Assembly (NCBI RefSeq): GCF_002277815.1
Contig: NZ_NKJI01000011.1
Coordinates: forward strand, 62,001-126,000
DNA from: Pseudomonas sp. ERMR1:02
Lineage (GTDB): Bacteria; Pseudomonadota; Gammaproteobacteria; Pseudomonadales; Pseudomonadaceae
Direction of reading: 5' to 3'
DNA length: 64,000 nt
The notes under the pieces were generated by a model, which did not search any database, was not told where the DNA came from, and saw only the letters and a list, made by a program, of their open reading frames with translations. Shown piece after piece: positions 27,437-35,490 of this stretch. Every line of letters starts with the position of its first letter. Position 1 is the stretch's first letter. Made by a program: the position numbers and the translations under genes.

Positions 27437-28426
27437 TCAGTCCTGTATTCGAGAAATTTCATCGGCTGCGGCGCTGATCTGGCCATGTAGCCAGCGCTGG
27501 GCCGGGTCATTGTCATTACTGCAATGCCAGATCATATCCAGCTGTTGGCGGGCAACAGGGTAGGGCAGTGGTTTGATCATGAACCCCAGTGTCCGGGCAA
27601 ATGTCCTGGCCAAGGGTTGCGGCATGATCGCCAGTAACTCGCTGTCTTCCAGCAGCATCGGCAACGCCAGAAAATGCGGAAGCACGATTTGTCGCCGCAC
27701 CGATAATCCCGCCTGCGCCAATGCCTGCTCCAGGGCGTTGCGATCATACATCTGCGCCTGTCGAGCCAACCCTCTCTCAAGTATGTAACCGCTCAGCACG
27801 CCTTCACCTTCGCCTCCCAGGGATACCACGGCCAGCGGATACCTCACCAGATCCTCAAGTTGCAGCGCTGCGGCACCTATCGGGTGTTCACCGCTACAGA
27901 CGAAGACCTCGTCCTGAAACAGCACGGGCTTTGTGCGAAAGCGTTCGGGAACACTACGAAAAGTGCCTATTGCAACGTCGATACGTCCCAGATCGATCTG
28001 CTCCGCCAGATCCAGGCGAGTCGCGGGAGTGATCATCAGATCGATACCCGGAGCGGCAGTCGATAGTTGATGGTTGAGTCGCGGCAGCAGCGTCGCCGAA
28101 ATGTAGTCGTTCGCAGCGATAACAAATGAGCGGCTCACACTCTGCGGTTCAAATGGCGAAGCAGCCTGTGTCAGCGTTTTGCTCATGCTGTGCAACGCGG
28201 CTCGAAGTGGTCCGCTGATCTCGATGGCGTAGCTGGTGGGGGTCATGCCCTTTCCGGTACGCACAAAAATTTCCTGATCCAGACCTTCTCGCAATCGCGA
28301 TAACGCATGACTGACCGCCGATTGACTCAAATGCAGTCGTTGGCTGGCCCGAAGCACACTGCGTTCTTCCATGACGGCATCGAAGACTCTAATTAAGTTC
28401 AGATCCAGCTTGTCGAAAGACATCAT
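27437..28426 (-). CDS. LysR-family regulator (NahR/PnbR-like)
   Basis: A 329-residue LysR protein (second Met at 28423). The winged helix spans LNLIRVFDAVMEERSVLRAS and LHLSQSAVSHALSRLR. The effector domain begins RSFVIAANDYISATLLP, characteristic of the NahR/NodD/PnbR aromatic-responsive group. It lies between the FMN reductase and the divergent hydroxylaminobenzoate lyase gene. It probably activates the 28.6-32.1 kb genes, and perhaps the nitroreductase pair, in response to an aromatic acid. A perfect 12-bp palindrome lies in the divergent promoter region. Confidence 0.9.
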   Translation of the reverse strand: MMSFDKLDLNLIRVFDAVMEERSVLRASQRLHLSQSAVSHALSRLREGLDQEIFVRTGKGMTPTSYAIEISGPLRAALHSMSKTLTQAASPFEPQSVSRSFVIAANDYISATLLPRLNHQLSTAAPGIDLMITPATRLDLAEQIDLGRIDVAIGTFRSVPERFRTKPVLFQDEVFVCSGEHPIGAAALQLEDLVRYPLAVVSLGGEGEGVLSGYILERGLARQAQMYDRNALEQALAQAGLSVRRQIVLPHFLALPMLLEDSELLAIMPQPLARTFARTLGFMIKPLPYPVARQQLDMIWHCSNDNDPAQRWLHGQISAAADEISRIQD

Positions 28427-28487
28427 GGCGGACTATTCCGGATATGGCGCACGTTAGTCGTTAATTTGAGTCCATAAATCAAGCGTT

Positions 28488-28499
28488 TGCAAGCTTGCA
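28488..28499. promoter_or_regulatory. candidate LysR operator (12-bp palindrome)
   Basis: TGCAAGCTTGCA is a perfect palindrome in the 187-bp gap between the divergent LysR and PnbB-like genes, about 115 bp before the PnbB start. Position and symmetry fit a LysR recognition site. Confidence 0.45.
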
Positions 28500-28613
28500 T
28501 CGAAGTCGGTTACGAATGAATGTCATGCATTTGGATTCTGCAGAAAGTTCTCTTTTTGCGGGGGTGCAAGTATGGGAAAGTGCAAAAAATTTCAAAGCAA
28601 TGAGTAACTGCAA

Positions 28614-29144
28614 ATGCAAAAGCGTGATGAGCTGATTAATCTGTGTATTGAATTTCTTTCCGGCATCAAAGATAAAACTGCCGGTGCCAATATAGAACAA
28701 TGGCTGAACGAAACTTACGGACCCGACAGCGAGACCTATCAGCGAATCGCCGACCTGGTGATTGAAGGCGTGGCGCAAGGATGGGCGGCTAACACTGAAA
28801 TCAGTGGCCCGCACTATCGTCGCAGCCGCTTGTGCGAGCCGTGCGCTGAAACTTTCTACTTCAGCATCACGGCCGTCTATATGGACAGCAAGGGGCACGA
28901 ACTGGATAACCCCCAGCGTACCTTCCGTGGTGATTATCACTGCCATCCTTACGGTGAACTGAACATGGTCATTCCGCTGGACGAGGGCGCCGTACTGGCC
29001 GGTCCACGGGGCTGGCAAGGCGCCGGATGGACCGCACCAGCCCCCGGCAGCCATCACTTTCCAGAAGTGAAGGGCGGTGCATTGATTGCGTTTTTCTTCC
29101 TGCCTGCCGGCCGAATCTCCTATGACTTTCAGGCCCAAGGCTAA
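28614..29144 (+). CDS. pnbB: 4-hydroxylaminobenzoate lyase (PnbB/DUF4863)
   Basis: A 176-residue protein. It has QWLNETYGPDSETYQRIADL, EPCAETFYFSITAVYMDS, then YHCHPYGELNMVIPLDEGA, GWQGAGWTAPAPGSHHFPEV and GALIAFFFLPAGRISYDF. These match my knowledge of the DUF4863 family, whose characterised member PnbB converts 4-hydroxylaminobenzoate to protocatechuate and ammonia. The His-rich HCHPYGE segment and the cupin-like strands suggest a metal or acid-base site. The nitroreductase upstream and LysR beside it reproduce the known pnbA-pnbR-pnbB association. UbiC follows after 4 bp. Confidence 0.78.
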   Translation: MQKRDELINLCIEFLSGIKDKTAGANIEQWLNETYGPDSETYQRIADLVIEGVAQGWAANTEISGPHYRRSRLCEPCAETFYFSITAVYMDSKGHELDNPQRTFRGDYHCHPYGELNMVIPLDEGAVLAGPRGWQGAGWTAPAPGSHHFPEVKGGALIAFFFLPAGRISYDFQAQG

Positions 29145-29148
29145 TTGA

Positions 29149-29697
29149 ATGCAGGTGGTGTATCGATTTTCGGAACCTGCATTGAAGTGGAGTTCAATCG
29201 GCCACTGGCGTTCCTCGATGGCCTCGACTTGCAGAGACTGGTTATTTGACAGGGAATCGCTGACTCGTCGCTTGAAGGCATTGTCCGACGATGAGTTCAA
29301 GGTCATTCCCTTGCGAGAAGAGCCAGGCCCGATTCTGCCCGAAGAATGCCGGTTGTTGGGGCTGCAACCAGAACGCACAGGTTGGATACGTGAGGTCTAC
29401 CTGGCCGGATTCGGTCGACCGTGGATTTACGCAAGGTCGGTGATTGACCATCGTGATCCTGATGACAGTGATTTAGCGTTATTTCAACTAGGCAATATTC
29501 CGCTCGGCAGCCTTTTGTTTGGCGACAAGCCCTTTGAGCGAAGTGAAATAGAAGTTTGTCGATATCGGGAGGCCTGTAATGCAAGTAGTCGCGCCGCTTA
29601 TCCTTTATGGGCCAGGCGCTCTGTCTTCAGCCGTGGGCAGACACGTGTTCTGGTCCATGAAATGTTCTTGCCAGCACTATGGGAGGAGTTGAGTTAA
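29149..29697 (+). CDS. ubiC: chorismate lyase (UbiC family)
   Basis: A 182-residue protein with UbiC features: W-rich N-terminus, VIPLREEPGPILPEE, WIREVYLAGFGRPWIYARSV with the conserved Arg, LGNIPLGSLLFG, and PLWARRSVFSRGQTRVLVHE with the catalytic Glu. UbiC splits chorismate to 4-hydroxybenzoate and pyruvate in the cytoplasm. The usual ubiCA location is absent; here it is cotranscribed with the hydroxylaminobenzoate lyase gene, so it is either a second copy or recruited to another acid. It starts 4 bp after the PnbB-like gene. Confidence 0.85.
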   Translation: MQVVYRFSEPALKWSSIGHWRSSMASTCRDWLFDRESLTRRLKALSDDEFKVIPLREEPGPILPEECRLLGLQPERTGWIREVYLAGFGRPWIYARSVIDHRDPDDSDLALFQLGNIPLGSLLFGDKPFERSEIEVCRYREACNASSRAAYPLWARRSVFSRGQTRVLVHEMFLPALWEELS

Positions 29698-29751
29698 AAG
29701 AAATCCAGCAAAACTGAACACCAATTTTAATAAAAACAAATAGGTATCCAG

Positions 29752-30654
29752 ATGAGCGCTTATGAATATGCGCGCGGACTTTTTCTGCGCGTCACGTTTG
29801 CTGTTTCCGTATCCGCGTTGAGTATTTATTCCGGTTGCGTCAATGCTGTCGATGCCTCACCGGGCGCCTATATACCCATCCCGGCAGGCAGCAATCTGGC
29901 CATGTTGTATCTGGGAGGCAGCAAAGCAGGCGAGTTCCAGCCGGTCCATGGAAAAGCGATCAGCAAAGATACCGAATTGAAGACAAAAACCGGGCTCATA
30001 CGTCTGTTCCATATGTTCGAGGTGGCCGAACACCGGGTACAACTTCAGTTTGGCCTGCCGTTTGGCAGCCAGGACCTGACACTCAACGGAAAGAAAATCG
30101 GCCATGAAAGCGGTTTGTCCGACCCTTATATGGCGGTCTCGGTCTGGCCTATCGACGACCCGGCACATCAACGCTATCTGGCGGTTACGGCCTATATGCT
30201 GTTTCCGACCGGTTCCTACGACAACAACAACTCCCTGAACATGGGCAACAACCGTTACGCGCACGCGATCCAGGTCGGTTATGCGCAGACCTGGGGTTCA
30301 TGGCGGCTGGAACTCAATCAGGATGTGACCTGGTATGGCGACAACGATCGATACGGTCCCGCCAACCGTACTCTCAAACAGGATCCCAGCTACAACTTTC
30401 AGCCGTGGCTGAGCTACACCTTTGCCAACAAGGTCACGACCTCGTTCGGGGTAGCGCGAACCTGGGGTGGTGAATCAAGCGTTGAAGGCACACCGACTGG
30501 CCGTCGCACCGATTATTTGCGAGCGCGTGCAGGTGTCGGGTACTGGCTGAAGAAGGACATTCAACTCTATTCGGAGTTTGGTCGCGATATCGAGGTGCGC
30601 GGCGGCTACAAGTTCGACTACACCGGCTTCGTGCGTGTGGCTTATTTGTTTTAA
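29752..30654 (+). CDS. outer-membrane channel, phenol_MetA_deg family
   Basis: A 300-residue protein with an N-terminal signal segment (LFLRVTFAVSVSALSIYSG) and a mature region of alternating beta strands ending in aromatic VAYLF. Motifs PAGSNLAMLYLGGSKAGEF, GSQDLTLNGKKIGHESGLSD and LFPTGSYDNNNSLNMGNNRY are typical of the transporter family first linked to meta-pathway phenol genes. It probably forms an outer-membrane barrel for uptake of an aromatic compound. It lies in line with UbiC and the AAHS carrier. Confidence 0.82.
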   Translation: MSAYEYARGLFLRVTFAVSVSALSIYSGCVNAVDASPGAYIPIPAGSNLAMLYLGGSKAGEFQPVHGKAISKDTELKTKTGLIRLFHMFEVAEHRVQLQFGLPFGSQDLTLNGKKIGHESGLSDPYMAVSVWPIDDPAHQRYLAVTAYMLFPTGSYDNNNSLNMGNNRYAHAIQVGYAQTWGSWRLELNQDVTWYGDNDRYGPANRTLKQDPSYNFQPWLSYTFANKVTTSFGVARTWGGESSVEGTPTGRRTDYLRARAGVGYWLKKDIQLYSEFGRDIEVRGGYKFDYTGFVRVAYLF

Positions 30655-30762
30655 AGCGATGCACGCCACTTAAAACGTTATTCCTGGACGCAATCTCCGC
30701 CGCCGCCTTCCTCGGCGCGTGGTGTGAGCACTGCTGGGTTCAGAACAACAAGAGATCATTAC

Positions 30763-32094
30763 ATGGCTACTCAAGACGCACTCGAAGTTGCTGCAACTGC
30801 GCCCATGAACCGCTTCCACTTCGGATTGCTGTTCTGGTGTTCCTTCATCATGTTGTTCGATGGATACGATCTGGTCATATACGGCTCAGTGGTGCCGCAT
30901 CTGATGGAACAGTGGCAACTGCCAGCCGTGCAGGCGGGCTGGATGGGTAGCGCGGCACTGTTTGGCATGATGTTCGGTGCCTTGACACTAGGACCGCTGG
31001 CCGACCGGTTCGGTCGCAGGCGGGTGATTCTGGCGGCGATTGCGCTGGGCAGTCTGACGGCTTTCGCCAACGCCTTCGCCTGGGATGCATGGAGCTTTGC
31101 GACCTTTCGGTTCATCACGGGGATTGGCCTGGGAGGCACCATTCCCAATATCGTCGCGCTGATCAACGACATGGCGCCCAAGGCTCGGCGTAACATCATG
31201 ACCACGATCATGCTCGGCTGTTACTCGTTGGGCGCCTTGCTGTCGGCGGTCGTGGCCCTGATGGTGCTTTCGCGTTTTGGCTGGGAGTCCACCTTTGTCA
31301 TCGCCGGGCTGCCACTGTTGACGCTGCCATGGATGTACCGTTTTTTGCCGGAGTCGCTGCCTTACTTGGTCGTGCGGGACAAAGTCGCGGCGACCGCTTT
31401 GTTGCGCCGTATCCAGCCCAAACTTGTGATTGAACAACTGCACTGGCCTTCCCTCGACACACAACGGATTTCGGCGCCGGTCTCCGGTTTGTTTACCGAG
31501 GGCCGCGGGGTGCGCACCATAGCGCTGTGGGTCGGGTTCGGCATGTGCTTGCTGATGGTTTACGGCCTCAATACCTGGTTACCAAAGATCATGGTGGCAG
31601 GCGGTTATCCGATGGTGTCCGGCTTGATGTTTCTGGTCACGATGAACCTTGGTTCCATCATGGGTGCATTAGGCGCCGGCTGGCTCGCCGATCGCTGGGG
31701 CAGCAAGCCGACGCTGATGATGTCACTGACGCTGGCGGTTGTTTCACTCAGTATTCTGGGTATCAAACCCGGACCGGTGCTGTTAAACGTCATGCTGATA
31801 CTTGCCGGTGCGGCCACGATTGGCAGCCTTTCGGTGATCCATGCGTTTGCCGCGCAACAATATCCCTCAGACATCCGCGCAACCGGTATTAGCTGGTGTT
31901 CAGCGGTAGGGCGGTTGGGAGGAATAGCCGGGCCAGCCCTTGGCGGATTGATGTTAAGCCTGAACCTGAGCATGCAATTGAATTTCATCCTGTGCGCCGT
32001 GCCGGGCGTGATTGCACTGCTCGCGATCGCCTTGGTTACTCAGCGCGAAGCCAGAGCCGCGTCCCCGGTTCAGTTACACGACATTAATATTTGA
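30763..32094 (+). CDS. AAHS-family aromatic-acid:H+ symporter (PcaK/BenK-like)
   Basis: A 443-residue twelve-helix MFS carrier. It has the AAHS motifs DGYDLVIYGSVVPHLM in helix 1, GPLADRFGRRRVI between helices 2 and 3, FITGIGLGGTIPNIVAL in helix 4 and GWLADRWGSKPTLM in the second half. Family members import 4-hydroxybenzoate, benzoate or protocatechuate with protons. ATG 30763 is preferred to an upstream GTG. Its position after a hydroxylaminobenzoate lyase and an outer-membrane channel points to uptake of a nitro- or hydroxy-benzoate. Confidence 0.92.
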   Translation: MATQDALEVAATAPMNRFHFGLLFWCSFIMLFDGYDLVIYGSVVPHLMEQWQLPAVQAGWMGSAALFGMMFGALTLGPLADRFGRRRVILAAIALGSLTAFANAFAWDAWSFATFRFITGIGLGGTIPNIVALINDMAPKARRNIMTTIMLGCYSLGALLSAVVALMVLSRFGWESTFVIAGLPLLTLPWMYRFLPESLPYLVVRDKVAATALLRRIQPKLVIEQLHWPSLDTQRISAPVSGLFTEGRGVRTIALWVGFGMCLLMVYGLNTWLPKIMVAGGYPMVSGLMFLVTMNLGSIMGALGAGWLADRWGSKPTLMMSLTLAVVSLSILGIKPGPVLLNVMLILAGAATIGSLSVIHAFAAQQYPSDIRATGISWCSAVGRLGGIAGPALGGLMLSLNLSMQLNFILCAVPGVIALLAIALVTQREARAASPVQLHDINI

Positions 32095-32124
32095 CCGGGA
32101 TGGCGGTGTAGTAGGCACTTTCCT

Positions 32125-32276
32125 GTTGACTGGACTGCCGTCTTCGCCAGCAAGCCGGCTTCTATAGGAGAACCAGTAAATCCGCGAAATCAGGTCGGTT
32201 GTCAGGCCACCCTGATCGGGAGCTCGTGCATATTTCCCTGTAGGAGCTTGCTGGCGAAGACGGCAGTCCAGTCAAC
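32125..32276. repeat. inverted REP pair (REPIN)
   Basis: Two perfect 31-bp inverted copies (32125-32155 and 32246-32276), starting GTTGACTGGACTGCCGTCTT and containing TTCGCCAGCAAGC, enclose about 90 bp. Each is followed inwards by a variant of CTATAGGAG, the typical Pseudomonas REP tail. Such pairs are mobilised by RAYT transposases, none of which is in the window. Confidence 0.85.
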
Positions 32277-32298
32277 CATGCAGTGCCTGATACACCGC

Positions 32299-32325
32299 CT
32301 TCGCCGGCAAGCCGGCTCCTACAGG
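32299..32325. repeat. single REP element
   Basis: TTCGCCGGCAAGCCGGCTCC followed by TACAGG, a canonical Pseudomonas REP hairpin next to the REP pair and 55 bp before the DHFR-like gene. Confidence 0.8.
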
Positions 32326-32379
32326 TTGATCTGCCCCGTCGTCTTAAGTGAACAGCCTTACCTTAATAAGGAGATTTTG

Positions 32380-32916
32380 ATGGCCACTGCACATGTTTTC
32401 ATCGCCACCAGTCTGGATGGCTACATCGCCAGGCTCGATGGTGACATCGACTGGCTTTTGCAGCGCGATGATCAAACCGAGGATCATGGTTACTCGGATT
32501 TCATCGCCGACAAGGATGTGATCGTGATGGGACGGGGAAGCTATGAGAAGGTACTGACCTTCGACACATGGTTCTACGACCGGCCCGTAGTGGTGCTGTC
32601 TGAACAGCTGGCCGATTCGCCGGTTCCCGAGGCGCTGAAGGGCAAGCTGCGTTTTTCCAACCTTGCCCCCGGGGACGTGATGGAGGAGCTGGCGCGCCAA
32701 GGCGTGCGTCGGGTCTATGTCGATGGCGGGCAGCTGGTGCAATCATTCCTGCGCGATGGGTTGGTCGCCAACATGGTGATTACCACTGTTCCCGTGCTGA
32801 TCGGGTCGGGAAGGCCATTGTTCGGGGCCCTTGGGCAGGACATTGAATTGAAACTGGTATCCAGCCGCTGCTTTCCTTCGGGTTTGGTGCAGTCCACCTA
32901 TCGGCGGGTCCCATGA
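32380..32916 (+). CDS. dihydrofolate reductase-fold (RibD C-terminal type) protein
   Basis: A 178-residue protein beginning MATAHVFIATSLDGYIARLD, the strand-loop that binds NADPH in the RibD-C/DHFR-like family. It has VIVMGRGSYEKVLTF in the middle and RRVYVDGGQLVQSFLRDGL near residue 125. These are stand-alone reductases (YyaP/YwjB-like) of unknown substrate. AAGGAG lies 7 nt before the ATG at 32380. It is convergent with the SDR gene of the next operon. Confidence 0.88.
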   Translation: MATAHVFIATSLDGYIARLDGDIDWLLQRDDQTEDHGYSDFIADKDVIVMGRGSYEKVLTFDTWFYDRPVVVLSEQLADSPVPEALKGKLRFSNLAPGDVMEELARQGVRRVYVDGGQLVQSFLRDGLVANMVITTVPVLIGSGRPLFGALGQDIELKLVSSRCFPSGLVQSTYRRVP

Positions 32917-33044
32917 CCCGCCCGCGTGAACGTCCGGTCCAGGGCAAGGGGGGCGCGAGATGACATCTGCATCGCCTCCCATCGCCTGAGTTGAGGACCT
33001 GGCAAAAGCATCCATGCCACCCGCTCCAGTGGTGCCTGCCGTCC

Positions 33045-33833
33045 TTATTGGCTGGAGCGAATGGCGCCTCCATCAATCAACAGGTTCTGCCCGGTTATGT
33101 AGCCCGCATGACGGCTGCAAACGAAGGCGCAAAGAGCACCGAACTCCTCGGGTGAGCCGAAGCGTTTAGCAGGAATTTCGTTACGGCATTCGGCGAGGAA
33201 TGCCTCACTGTCTAGCCCTGACTCTTCGGCAGCGGCGACCAGAGTGTCACGCAGTCGATCGGTGTCGAAAGAACCCGGTTGCAGGTTGTTGATCGTCACA
33301 TTACGACTGGCAATGTGTTCTTGCCGGGCAAGCCCTGCGATAAACCCGGTCAGACCGCTGCGGGCGCCATTGGATAGACCCAGGCTTTCAATCGGGGACT
33401 TCACGGCACTCGACGTGATGTTGATGATTCGGCCAAATCCACGTGTCGCCATACCGTCTACCGTTGCCTTGATCAACTCGATAGGGGTGAGCATGTTGGC
33501 ATCCAGCGCCTTGAGCCAGGCGTCGCGGTTCCATTCGCGGAAATCCCCGGGAGGAGGGCCTCCAGCGTTGTTGATCAAAATATCGAAATGCTCATGGGCC
33601 ATGAGCGCTGCCGCCCGACCCTCAGGCGTCGAAATGTCTCCGGCTACGGCGATGACAGTCACTTCAGGATTTATCGCTCTGAGCTGACGGGCTGTTTCAT
33701 TCAGCGTCTGTTCGCCACGTGCGGTGATCACCACGTTCACGCCTTCGTTGACGAGTGCCTGTGCGCAGGCTTTACCCAGCCCTTTGCTGGCAGCGCACAC
33801 CAGCGCCCAACGTCCTGCTATTCCAAGATTCAT
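33045..33833 (-). CDS. SDR-family oxidoreductase lacking the usual YxxxK
   Basis: A 262-residue Rossmann protein. Cofactor loop: ALVCAASKGLGKACA (AASKGLG in place of TGxxxGIG). It also has INNAGGPPPGDF, and ITSSAVKSPIESLGLSNGAR where YSASK would be expected, so the catalytic Tyr and Lys are replaced by Asn and another residue. This matches an SDR subgroup with an NNAGGP motif whose reaction is not settled. The C-terminal ITGQNLLIDGGAIRSS is typical. It is the last gene of the five-gene minus-strand operon, 47 bp after the ABC fusion. Confidence 0.85.
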   Translation of the reverse strand: MNLGIAGRWALVCAASKGLGKACAQALVNEGVNVVITARGEQTLNETARQLRAINPEVTVIAVAGDISTPEGRAAALMAHEHFDILINNAGGPPPGDFREWNRDAWLKALDANMLTPIELIKATVDGMATRGFGRIINITSSAVKSPIESLGLSNGARSGLTGFIAGLARQEHIASRNVTINNLQPGSFDTDRLRDTLVAAAEESGLDSEAFLAECRNEIPAKRFGSPEEFGALCAFVCSRHAGYITGQNLLIDGGAIRSSQ

Positions 33834-33879
33834 GCGTGTTTTCCTGAAAGACCGAAGCTCAAAGAAAGTGGTTGCCTAT

Positions 33880-35427
33880 TCATGCATGATCCACCGTAGC
33901 AGACAGATTTGGTGATCGAGCAGCGATTCCCATGAAGCGCCGCACTCTCTCTCCTTCGGCATCGCACAGTATGGTTTCAGGTGCGGCATCGAGTTGAATA
34001 TTGCCGTTCTCCATGAAGACGACCCTGTCGGATATCGACATGGCAAAGTCCATTTCGTGGGTGACAATAACCATTGTCATGCCTTCACTGGCAAGGTCGC
34101 GTATGACGTTCAGCACATCGCCTACCAGCTCAGGGTCGAGCGCTGACGTAGGCTCATCGAAGAGCATGATATCCGGCTCCATGGCCAACGCCCGAGCGAT
34201 CGCCACGCGCTGTTGCTGGCCGCCAGAGAGCTGGTGCGGGTACTTGTGGGCATGGGCCAGCAGGCCGACCTTGTCCAGTAGCGCATACGCACGATGTTCA
34301 CTCAGTTCGCCCGGACGGCCGTGGTAGCGCGGCGCCAGAGTGATGTTGTCAAGAATGGTGCGGTGTGGGAACAAGTTGAAGTTCTGGAACACCATGCCAA
34401 TGTGCCGCACGCCTTTGCGCAGGCGGGAGCTGTTGGGTTTGTCCGAAGCTTCGATGAATTTTTCACCGAACAACAGAATGTCGCCCGTATCGATACTTTC
34501 CAGGCCGTTGACGGTGCGGATCAGTGAAGTTTTGCCGGAACCGGATGGGCCAATGATCGAGATTACCTGGCCGTATTCGACATTCAGGTCGATGCCCAGC
34601 AGCACCTTGTGCGTGCCATAGCTCTTTTGGATATTCTTGAGTTGCAGGATTGGCGTCGCGTTGTTGCCCGCTGCCTTGCGCGCACTGTCGGGCAAGGCCT
34701 CGGCGCAGGCCTTGAGCTTGGCCACGGCGGCCGCGTCGAGTGTTTGCGGCTTGCGAAAGTTCAGGTCCAGGTAGCGCTCCAGACGCTGCAGGAAATAGCC
34801 AAACACGGTGACGATCAGCACGTAGTACACCCCAACCGCAGCCAGGGTTTCCATGACCAGGAAGTTGGTGGCATAGAGGCGTTGGCCGACCGTGAGGATT
34901 TCGGTCAGGGAGATGACCGAGACCAGCGACGTCAGCTTGACCACAGTGATGTATTCATTGATCAACGTCGGCAGCGAGATACGGAAAGCCTGGGGGATTA
35001 CGATCAAGCGCTGCATACCGAACAGGCCGACACCCAGCGCACGCCCGGCTTCCTTCTGGCCCTTGGCTACGGAGATCAGACCGCCACGATGAATTTCCGC
35101 CATGTAAGCCGCTTCCGTCACCACCAGGGCCAATAAGCCGGAGTAGAAGGGGTTGGACAGAATCGGTCCGCTACCGGGAAACAGTTGCGGCAAGTTGTAG
35201 ACGAAGACCACCAGCACCAACAACGGGATGCTGCGGAAGAACCAGATATAGGCCGCCGCGGGAAATCGCAGCAAGGGCGACTGGGACAGCTTGGCCGTGG
35301 CCAGGACAAAGCCCAGCAGCATGCCGATGAACCAGGCCAGGGCACTGAGCTGGACTACCGTGACACAAGCCTTCCAGAAGTCCGGCAGGGAGAACAGTGA
35401 GAAGAAATACGACCAATCGAATTGCAT
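33880..35427 (-). CDS. polar amino-acid ABC transporter, permease-ATPase fusion
   Basis: A 515-residue fusion. Residues 1 to about 225 are a HisM/GlnP-type permease (FWKACVTVVQLSALAWFIGM, then EAAYMAEIHRGGLISVAKGQ as the EAA loop). After a linker, residues about 260-500 are the ATPase: Walker A GPSGSGKTS, signature LSGGQQQR, Walker B IMLFDEPTSALD, switch His in VIVTHEMDF. Most polar amino-acid systems keep these as separate proteins, so two fused copies would make the transporter. The binding protein gene lies 63 bp upstream. It imports an amino acid or related amine. Confidence 0.93.
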   Translation of the reverse strand: MQFDWSYFFSLFSLPDFWKACVTVVQLSALAWFIGMLLGFVLATAKLSQSPLLRFPAAAYIWFFRSIPLLVLVVFVYNLPQLFPGSGPILSNPFYSGLLALVVTEAAYMAEIHRGGLISVAKGQKEAGRALGVGLFGMQRLIVIPQAFRISLPTLINEYITVVKLTSLVSVISLTEILTVGQRLYATNFLVMETLAAVGVYYVLIVTVFGYFLQRLERYLDLNFRKPQTLDAAAVAKLKACAEALPDSARKAAGNNATPILQLKNIQKSYGTHKVLLGIDLNVEYGQVISIIGPSGSGKTSLIRTVNGLESIDTGDILLFGEKFIEASDKPNSSRLRKGVRHIGMVFQNFNLFPHRTILDNITLAPRYHGRPGELSEHRAYALLDKVGLLAHAHKYPHQLSGGQQQRVAIARALAMEPDIMLFDEPTSALDPELVGDVLNVIRDLASEGMTMVIVTHEMDFAMSISDRVVFMENGNIQLDAAPETILCDAEGERVRRFMGIAARSPNLSATVDHA

Positions 35428-35490
35428 AGGGCACCTCGATCTGCCACCCCGGTGCAGGGCGGCAGATGACCAGACTACAAGGACACGTTC

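Noticed and set aside
32125..32325. A CRISPR array
   Set aside because: The repeats are inverted REP hairpins with irregular spacing and no cas genes; there are no regular direct repeats with spacers.
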